Origin: Candidatus Brevibacterium intestinigallinarum | GTDB lineage: Bacteria; Actinomycetota; Actinomycetes; Actinomycetales; Brevibacteriaceae | Direction: 5' to 3' | DNA: 6,451 nt | Assembly (NCBI GenBank): GCA_019117325.1 | Contig: DWZY01000333.1 | Span: forward strand, 1-6,451 | Shown here: positions 1-4,581 of the stretch, one piece after another | Layout of the letters: every line of letters begins with the position of its first letter | Position numbering within the stretch: the stretch's first letter is position 1 | Notes under the pieces: model-generated | Databases searched by the model: none | What the model was told of the DNA's origin: nothing | What the model saw: the letters and a program-made list of their open reading frames with translations, nothing else | Program-made: the position numbers and the translations under genes

Positions 1-21
1 CCGGGGTGAGGACGGGCGGTC

Positions 22-27
22 TAGGCT
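22..27 (+). promoter_or_regulatory. Putative -10 element of the MFS gene, leaderless start
   Basis: TAGGCT fits the actinobacterial TANNNT -10 pattern. It ends 6 nt before the GTG at 34, so transcription would begin at or within a base of the start codon. No purine-rich Shine-Dalgarno sequence lies in the preceding 15 nt, which agrees with a leaderless mRNA. The matching -35 would fall at or beyond the left window edge and cannot be seen. Confidence 0.45.
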
Positions 28-33
28 TGGCGC

Positions 34-1278
34 GTGAGTGAGTTCGAAGGCTACCTGCGCGGTGACCCGCGTGCCCGACGCATCGAGATCGGCCTGCTCA
101 TGGCGGGCCTGGCGACCTTCACTCTGCTCTACGCCACACAGGCGATTCTGCCGTACTTCACACGCGACTACGGAATCTCGCCCGCCGAGGCCGCCCTGTC
201 CGTGTCCGCGGCCACAGCCGGACTGGGCGTCGGCCTGCTCGTCGCGGTGCCCGTCTCCGAGCGGATCGGGCGCGTCCGGCTCATCCGCTGGTCGCTGCTC
301 ATCGCCTCGATCCTGGCGCTCATCGTCGCCGTGCTGCCGTCGTGGACGCTGTTCCTGGCGGCGCGCTTCCTCATGGGATTCGTGCTGGCCGGCCTGCCCG
401 CGACTGCGGCCGTCTACCTCAAGGAGGAGATCCACCGCAGCTACGTGACCGCTGCGACGGGGATCTACATCTTCGGCACGACGCTGGGCGGGCTGGCCGG
501 CCGCGTCGTCTCCGCCCTCACGATCGAAGTCGCGACCCAGTGGGGCTACACCGGTACCGGGGTGCTGAGCGTCTCCCATCTGGCGCTGCTGGTGACGGGC
601 GTGCTGGCGCTGGCCTGCGCGGCCGGATGCTGGGTGCTGCTGCCGGAGTCCCGCGGCTTCGTCCCGCACTTCGACAGCCCGCGCGAGCTGGTGCGGAAGT
701 TCGGCCGCGCGTTCCGGGACCCCGTCCTCGTGGGGCTCTACGCGATCGGCGGCCTGGGGATGGGCACCTTCGTGGGCGCCTTCAATTCGCTGGCGTTCCG
801 ACTGGAGGAAGCGCCCTACCTGCTGTCCGTGGGCGCGATGGGGCTCATCTACTTCGTCTACCCGGTCGCGGGCGTGGGCTCGATCGTCGCGGGTCGACTG
901 GGCAGCCGCTTCAGCCTGCGCGCGATCATGCCGTATGGGCCGCTCGTCGCGGTCATCGGGATCCTCCTCATGTCCCTCACGCACCTCGTCTGGGTGGTGC
1001 TGGGCGTTGCGATCCTGTCGGTGGGATTCTTCATGGCCCACTCACTGGCATCGGCGTGGGTGGCGCAGCGGGCCAGTGCATCCGTGGGGGTGCCCGCGCA
1101 GGCGATGTCGATGTACATGCTCGTCTACTATGCGGGCTCGTCCCTCAACGGAAACCTGGCCCCGCTGGCGTGGGAGCTGCGCGGATGGGGCGGTGTGACG
1201 GTGCTGAGCCTCGTCTTCATGGGGATCGCATTCGTCATCGCGATCGCGCTCGCCCGCACGCGACCCGTCGTGCGGTGA
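34..1278 (+). CDS. MFS transporter, YnfM-like efflux group
   Basis: A 414-residue integral membrane protein with the length and hydrophobic pattern of a 12-helix major facilitator. It would exchange or export a small molecule using the proton gradient; the substrate cannot be read from sequence. Approximate helices are 18-40, 54-75, 84-103, 105-128, 140-163, 178-203, 231-253, 266-286, 298-316, 318-340, 357-378 and 388-408. The signature loop between helices 2 and 3 is PVSERIGRVRLIR (residues 73-85), a variant of G-x-x-S/D-D-R-x-G-R-R with Glu in place of the usual Asp. The stretch ARFLMGFVLAGLPATAAVYL (110-129) with EEIH (131-134) in the helix 4 region, and the LPESRGF end of helix 6 (203-209), resemble the YnfM/arabinose-efflux group. 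The helix 5-6 connection (161-178) departs from the usual short GWR-type loop. The GTG start is chosen because of the -10 element just upstream; no earlier start is visible. It is probably transcribed alone, with a hairpin following the stop. Confidence 0.9.
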   Translation: MSEFEGYLRGDPRARRIEIGLLMAGLATFTLLYATQAILPYFTRDYGISPAEAALSVSAATAGLGVGLLVAVPVSERIGRVRLIRWSLLIASILALIVAVLPSWTLFLAARFLMGFVLAGLPATAAVYLKEEIHRSYVTAATGIYIFGTTLGGLAGRVVSALTIEVATQWGYTGTGVLSVSHLALLVTGVLALACAAGCWVLLPESRGFVPHFDSPRELVRKFGRAFRDPVLVGLYAIGGLGMGTFVGAFNSLAFRLEEAPYLLSVGAMGLIYFVYPVAGVGSIVAGRLGSRFSLRAIMPYGPLVAVIGILLMSLTHLVWVVLGVAILSVGFFMAHSLASAWVAQRASASVGVPAQAMSMYMLVYYAGSSLNGNLAPLAWELRGWGGVTVLSLVFMGIAFVIAIALARTRPVVR

Positions 1279-1296
1279 CCGGCGGGCTGCTGCCGG
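1279..1296 (+). terminator. Hairpin directly after the MFS stop codon
   Basis: A perfect 5-bp stem (CCGGC at 1279-1283 with GCCGG at 1292-1296) and an 8-nt loop begin immediately after the TGA. There is no T-tract, so it is at best a weak or Rho-assisted terminator. In DNA this GC-rich, such a hairpin can occur by chance. Confidence 0.25.
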
Positions 1297-1371
1297 ACAG
1301 GTGCGTCGTGCGATGACCCGTGCGGTGGACCGCGAGCCGTGGGACGATTCCCCTGTCACAGGCACAGCCAC

Positions 1372-1377
1372 GGGAGG
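1372..1377 (+). promoter_or_regulatory. Ribosome binding site deciding the VOC gene start
   Basis: GGGAGG lies 7 nt before the ATG at 1385. It selects this codon over an in-frame GTG at 1301, which lacks such a site and would add 28 residues outside the VOC fold. Confidence 0.75.
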
Positions 1378-1384
1378 CAGAGTC

Positions 1385-1795
1385 ATGCGGATCGAACTCA
1401 CCAGCATCTTCGTCGATGATCAGGACCACGCGCGGGAGTTCTACACGGACGTCCTGGGCTTCCAGGTGCGTCACGACGTGCCGTTCGGGGACGGCGCGTC
1501 CTGGCTCACGGTCGTCTCCCCGGAGCGACCGGACGGGCCGGAACTGCTCCTGGAGCCCAGCGGACACCCCGCGGTGGGCCCCTACCGGCAGGCGCTCATC
1601 GCAGACGGGATCCCGCTGGCACAGCTGGCCGTCGATGACGTCCGCGCGGAGGTCGAGCGCCTGCGCGACCGGGGCGTCACGATCGTGCAGGAGCCCATGG
1701 ACATCGGCATGGCGATCGTCGCGGTCTTCGACGACACGTGCGGCAACATCATCCAGCTGCTGGAGGCGAAGGCGGGGTCGGGGGAGGCGGAGTGA
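1385..1795 (+). CDS. VOC superfamily (glyoxalase/bleomycin-resistance fold) protein
   Basis: A 136-residue cytosolic protein with two beta-alpha-beta-beta-beta modules, the standard size for a single-chain VOC protein. Module 1 has the strand LTSIFVDD (5-12), the helix HAREFYTDVLGF (15-26) and the strand ELLLEP (53-58). Module 2 has LAVDDV (81-86), the helix AEVERLRDRGV (88-98) and the closing strands AIVAVFDDTCGNIIQLLE (110-127). The WLTVVSPE (40-47) and FDDTCGNIIQL blocks match a widespread, uncharacterised VOC subfamily often labelled glyoxalase. Compared with metal-dependent glyoxalase I or FosA, only Glu57 remains at the positions that normally hold His/Glu ligands. The first strand has Ser7/Ile8 where His is expected and the last has Gln124 where Glu is expected, so a classical metal-centred reaction is doubtful. 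Its stop overlaps the start of the next gene, so the two are co-translated. No specific substrate or resistance function can be assigned. Confidence 0.88.
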   Translation: MRIELTSIFVDDQDHAREFYTDVLGFQVRHDVPFGDGASWLTVVSPERPDGPELLLEPSGHPAVGPYRQALIADGIPLAQLAVDDVRAEVERLRDRGVTIVQEPMDIGMAIVAVFDDTCGNIIQLLEAKAGSGEAE

Positions 1796-2259
1796 TCGCA
1801 TTCCTCCTCCAGGTGCTGGGACTGCTCCTGGCCGTCGGCTTCTGCGGCGTCATCGCGTTCGTGGGCTTCACCATGACCCGCCGCACCGAGGACCTCGTGA
1901 AGAACGGAGTCCGGGTGCCGTCGACGATCGTTGCGGTGCGGCCGATCTCCGTCGACAACTCATACGCCTTCGAGCCGACCGTGCGGTACGAACTGAACGG
2001 TCGCGTGTGGGACTCCGTGCCCTTCGAGGGCCGGCACGCGCTGACAACGGGGAAGGCGTTCAACTCGCATCGGTCCGGTGAGCAGTTCGTGGGCACACAG
2101 CTGTCCGTGGTCGTCGACCAGCGCGATCCCCGCATCTCTGCGGTGCCGATGAGGTCTCGGCTGGGCACCACCCTGTACATCGTGGGGCTCGTGTTCGGGG
2201 GACTCATCCTGCTGTTCGGCACGCTGGGCATTCTGATCGCGGGCTTCGCGCAGCTGTGA
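1792..2259 (+). CDS. DUF3592 domain membrane protein
   Basis: A 155-residue protein starting at a GTG that overlaps the preceding TGA (GTGA, 1792-1795), with GGGGAGG at 1781-1787 as ribosome binding site. This start is preferred over an ATG at 1738 inside the VOC gene because it opens directly into the first membrane helix. Helix 1 spans about residues 3-27 and helix 2 about 126-150. Between them is a roughly 95-residue soluble beta-rich domain containing VPSTIVAVRPISV (42-54), FEPTVRYELNGRVWDSV (59-75), GTQLSVVVDQRDPR (101-114) and similar strands. The pattern of TM, small beta domain with a Y/F-x-P-x-V-x-Y-x-x-N/D-G core, then TM is that of DUF3592, whose function is unknown. The soluble domain's side of the membrane is not certain; basic residues MTRRTEDLVKN after helix 1 suggest a cytoplasmic location. 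The overlap with the VOC gene indicates translational coupling and linked expression, but not necessarily a shared pathway. Confidence 0.82.
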   Translation: MIAFLLQVLGLLLAVGFCGVIAFVGFTMTRRTEDLVKNGVRVPSTIVAVRPISVDNSYAFEPTVRYELNGRVWDSVPFEGRHALTTGKAFNSHRSGEQFVGTQLSVVVDQRDPRISAVPMRSRLGTTLYIVGLVFGGLILLFGTLGILIAGFAQL

Positions 2260-2318
2260 CCGCCGTGCTGCGCCGGCGTCCCGTCCTGCAGAGCGCGTGC
2301 TCGCCCTGAGCGGTGGAC

Positions 2319-3923
2319 TCAGTGCCCGCTGTGACCGCCGTGGTCGGCGCCGTCCAGGGCCGCCAGTGCCTCCTGCGCGCTCACATCGACGGTGAACTGG
2401 AGCATCATGCCGTCATCCTCGTGGAGCATGAGGTGGCAGTGGAACATGTAGGGCAGGTGTGAGTCGTCGTCCGGATGCGCGGGGAACACGACGGCGATCC
2501 GCACGTCCCGCTGCGGCGGCGTGTAGACCGTGTCCTTCCACCCGGCCAGCTCCGGCGGCGGCGCCTGCCCGCCGATGTCGAGGATCCGGAACTGCGCGTT
2601 GTGGATGTGGAAGTTGTGCGGTGAGGAGTCCAGGTTGCTCACCTGCCAGATCTCCGGCTGGTGGGACGCCGCCTGCGCGTCGATGCGCCCCATGTCCATG
2701 GACTTCCCGTTGATCTGCCGCCCGCGCAGGTTCATCTGCCGCTGCTGCCCGGTGTCGGGCATCGCGGGGAAGGCGGCGAGCGTCGCCGGCAGACCCAGGT
2801 CCGCGATCGAGTCGGGTGCGTCCGCCTCACCCTCCCGCCGCAGCCGAAGGACGGTGAACTCGTCCTCGCCGCCCACCGCCTCGTAGTCCGCGACGTTGCC
2901 CAGGTCCGGCTGGGCGGAGACCAGGTCGACCCCGTCGTCGGGCACCTCGATGAGCACCTCGGCGCGCTCGGCCGGTGACAGGCTGAGGGCGTCGACCTCG
3001 ACCGCGGACTCGAGCAGTCCGCCATCGGTGCCGATGAGCGTGAGCGGAGCGCCGGAGCTCAGGCGCAGTCCGTAGGAGCGGGCCTGGGATCCGTTGAGCA
3101 GGCGCAGCCGCAGGACACGCCGGTCGGTCGTGTGCACCGCGCCCACGACCCCGTTCGTCACGAGGGTCTGGCCCAGCAGGCCCACCTCGGAGTTGAAGTT
3201 GTGGCCCAGCATCTCGCCGTCCTCGGTGAGCCGCATGTCCTGGATGATGACGGGGATGTCATCGACCCCGTACTCGTGGGGCAGGGCGGCCAGCACGTCA
3301 GCGGCGGGAGAGGGGGCCTCGGCGGGGGAGTCCATCCCGTCCGCGGGGGCGGACCCGGGAGCGTGCCCGTCCGCATCGTCCAGGATCAGCATGCCGGCCA
3401 GGCCGCGGCGGACCTGCTGGGCAGTGATCTCGTGCGGGTGCGGGTGGTACCAGAGCGTCGTCGCGGGCTGGTTCGGAGTGAATGCGACCGAGCGGGTCTC
3501 GCCGGGCTGGATCGGGTCGTGGGGGCCGCCGTCCGCATGGGCGGGGATGAGCATGCCGTGCCAGTGGACGGTCGTCTCCTCATCCGTGTCGTTCGTGATG
3601 ACCGCCTCGACCGCGCGCCCGCGCTGCAGGCGGATCGTCGGGCCCAGGTAGTCCGCACCGTTGTACCCCCACGTGTCCGTCGTGACGCCGGGGATGAACT
3701 CGCGCGTGCTGCGGGCGGCGGTGAGGCTGAGGCGCCCGTCCGCGTCCGGCTCCAGCAGCGGCGGGATGGGCAGGGGAGTGCCGTCGGCGGTGACGGGGAC
3801 CTCGGTCTCCGAGGAGCAGGACGCGAGGGCCGGGGCCAACACCGCCACGCTCAGCAGGGCGCCTCCGGCGCGCAGGACGCCCCGACGGTCGAGGGGGCGG
3901 GAAGCGGGGAGGCGAGGGGACAT
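2319..3923 (-). CDS. Multicopper oxidase, CueO-like, Tat-exported lipoprotein
   Basis: A 534-residue three-cupredoxin-domain oxidase. It oxidises a substrate at a type 1 copper and reduces O2 to water at a trinuclear centre; CueO-type enzymes oxidise Cu(I) or phenolics outside the membrane and protect against copper. All ligand motifs are present: HWHG (His120, His122), YHPH (His160, His162), HNFHIH (His436, His439, His441) and HCHLMLHEDDGM (His495, Cys496, His497, His501, axial Met506). The N-terminus has a twin-arginine motif DRRGVLR (12-18), a hydrophobic stretch (19-34) and lipobox LASC with Cys36, which predicts Tat export and lipid anchoring. Domain 1 is about 65-182, domain 2 about 217-362 and domain 3 about 393-515. 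An Ala/Pro/Asp-rich insert (183-216) separates domains 1 and 2. The tail DHGGHSGH (527-534) is His-rich. The methionine-rich helix of E. coli CueO is not evident. The ATG at 3923 is chosen because the Tat signal begins there; 63 further upstream codons are open but lack signal character. The gene is divergent from the DUF779 gene and convergent with the DUF3592 gene. Confidence 0.95.
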   Translation of the reverse strand: MSPRLPASRPLDRRGVLRAGGALLSVAVLAPALASCSSETEVPVTADGTPLPIPPLLEPDADGRLSLTAARSTREFIPGVTTDTWGYNGADYLGPTIRLQRGRAVEAVITNDTDEETTVHWHGMLIPAHADGGPHDPIQPGETRSVAFTPNQPATTLWYHPHPHEITAQQVRRGLAGMLILDDADGHAPGSAPADGMDSPAEAPSPAADVLAALPHEYGVDDIPVIIQDMRLTEDGEMLGHNFNSEVGLLGQTLVTNGVVGAVHTTDRRVLRLRLLNGSQARSYGLRLSSGAPLTLIGTDGGLLESAVEVDALSLSPAERAEVLIEVPDDGVDLVSAQPDLGNVADYEAVGGEDEFTVLRLRREGEADAPDSIADLGLPATLAAFPAMPDTGQQRQMNLRGRQINGKSMDMGRIDAQAASHQPEIWQVSNLDSSPHNFHIHNAQFRILDIGGQAPPPELAGWKDTVYTPPQRDVRIAVVFPAHPDDDSHLPYMFHCHLMLHEDDGMMLQFTVDVSAQEALAALDGADHGGHSGH

Positions 3924-3930
3924 GCCCTCG

Positions 3931-3936
3931 ATTATG
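3931..3936 (-). promoter_or_regulatory. Putative -10 element of the multicopper oxidase, leaderless start
   Basis: On the - strand this reads CATAAT, one base from the consensus TATAAT. It is followed by 7 nt and then the ATG at 3923, so transcription would start at the A of the start codon or next to it. The intervening cgagggc holds GAGGG only 2 nt from the ATG, too close to serve as a normal Shine-Dalgarno. The -35 region about 17 nt upstream (near 3954-3959) is poor, so an activator may be needed. Confidence 0.5.
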
Positions 3937-3974
3937 GCCGTCACGCCGTGTGGGGGCACGCGGGGCCGGGCGCA

Positions 3975-3985
3975 GTGAGACTCAC
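3975..3985. promoter_or_regulatory. Short palindrome between divergent promoters, possible operator
   Basis: GTGAG-A-CTCAC is a perfect 5-bp inverted repeat around one central base. It lies upstream of the inferred oxidase promoter and 39 bp upstream of the DUF779 -35, where a regulator could act on either gene. It does not match an operator that I recognise, and its short arms allow chance occurrence. Confidence 0.25.
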
Positions 3986-4024
3986 GGGACCAGTGCGCAG
4001 ACGTGGGCGTGCATCCGGATCTCG

Positions 4025-4053
4025 TTGTGACCCGCCGCACGCGCGCGTACGCT
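4025..4053 (+). promoter_or_regulatory. Promoter of the DUF779 gene
   Basis: A -35 TTGTGA (4025-4030), a 17-nt spacer and a -10 TACGCT (4048-4053) fit the TTGNNN/TANNNT primary sigma-factor pattern of actinobacteria. The start point would be near 4060, leaving a leader of about 50 nt. Confidence 0.55.
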
Positions 4054-4100
4054 GGATGGACACGTCGAGGGAGACGAGGCTCTCCGTCGACCACGCGCAC

Positions 4101-4106
4101 AGGAGG
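4101..4106 (+). promoter_or_regulatory. Strong ribosome binding site of the DUF779 gene
   Basis: AGGAGG lies 4 nt before the ATG at 4111. It fixes this start over the in-frame upstream open codons from 4003, which would overlap the promoter. Confidence 0.75.
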
Positions 4107-4110
4107 AGCC

Positions 4111-4518
4111 ATGACCGTTCACACCGCCGCACTCGAGGCCGCCCCGACGATCGAGGGCGAGGACTTCTCCCGCGTCGCCTTCACGCAGGAGGCCGTGGAC
4201 ATGCTCGTGCGCCTCATCGACCGGAACGGCCCCGTCATGTTCCACCAGTCGGGTGGATGCTGCGACGGCTCCTCGCCCATGTGCTACCCGGAGGGCGACT
4301 TCCTCACGGGGGACGCGGACATCCGGCTGGGCACCGTCGAGGTGCCGCTGCCGGACGGCGGCACCAGCAGTGTCGACTTCTGGATGTCCGTCGAGCAGTT
4401 CGAGTACTGGAAGCACACGCACCTGACGATCGACCTGGTCGACGGCCGCGGCTCCGGCTTCAGCCTCGAGGGGCCGGACGGCAAGCGGTTCCTCACGCGC
4501 TCGCGGCTCTTCGACTGA
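4111..4518 (+). CDS. DUF779 family protein
   Basis: A 135-residue soluble protein, full length for DUF779. The hallmark block is VMFHQSGGCCDGSSPMCYPE (42-61), with Cys50, Cys51 and Cys58, followed by GDFLTGDADIRLG (62-74). The second conserved block is FWMSVEQFEYWKHTHLTIDL (90-109) with His102 and His104, and the C-terminal part is GRGSGFSLEGPDGKRFLTRSRLFD. The concentration of conserved Cys and His suggests a metal or redox site, but that is inference; no activity is established for the family to my knowledge. DUF779 genes are often found beside an NAD-dependent aldehyde dehydrogenase gene, and the mycobacterial Rv0458-Rv0459 pair is the example I have in mind. No aldehyde dehydrogenase lies in this window: the left neighbour is the divergent multicopper oxidase and the right neighbour is the convergent L,D-transpeptidase. 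The gene has its own promoter and appears monocistronic. Confidence 0.9.
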   Translation: MTVHTAALEAAPTIEGEDFSRVAFTQEAVDMLVRLIDRNGPVMFHQSGGCCDGSSPMCYPEGDFLTGDADIRLGTVEVPLPDGGTSSVDFWMSVEQFEYWKHTHLTIDLVDGRGSGFSLEGPDGKRFLTRSRLFD

Positions 4519-4555
4519 GTCGCGAGCGCCCAGCGGGTCGCCCGGTCAGCTGTCG

Positions 4556-4573
4556 GCTCGCCTCTCAGCGAGC
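4556..4573. terminator. Possible bidirectional terminator hairpin
   Basis: GCTCGC (4556-4561) pairs perfectly with GCGAGC (4568-4573) across a 6-nt loop, in the 63-bp gap between the convergent DUF779 and L,D-transpeptidase stop codons. Outer GGCTC/GAGCC segments (4555-4559, 4576-4580) could form an alternative stem. There is no T-tract on either strand. Its position supports a terminator role more strongly than its structure does. Confidence 0.4.
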
Positions 4574-4581
4574 GTGAGCCC

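Noticed and set aside
1301..1384. N-terminal extension of the VOC protein from the GTG at 1301
   Set aside because: No ribosome site precedes it, while GGGAGG precedes the ATG at 1385, where the VOC fold begins.
2306..2322. CTGAG/CTCAG hairpin in the 59-bp gap between the convergent DUF3592 and oxidase genes, as a terminator
   Set aside because: The stem has only 5 bp with a 7-nt loop and no T-tract, and it overlaps the oxidase stop codon. The gap shows no convincing terminator.
3924..4112. N-terminal extension of the multicopper oxidase up to 4112
   Set aside because: It would bury the Tat signal peptide 63 residues inside the protein and run through the divergent DUF779 promoter and start. 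The ATG at 3923 has a -10 correctly placed.
3132..4577. 481-codon + strand open frame opposite the oxidase and across the DUF779 gene
   Set aside because: Its composition is low-complexity Arg/Gly/Val, it overlaps two well-supported genes in another frame or strand, and it has no ribosome site or family resemblance.
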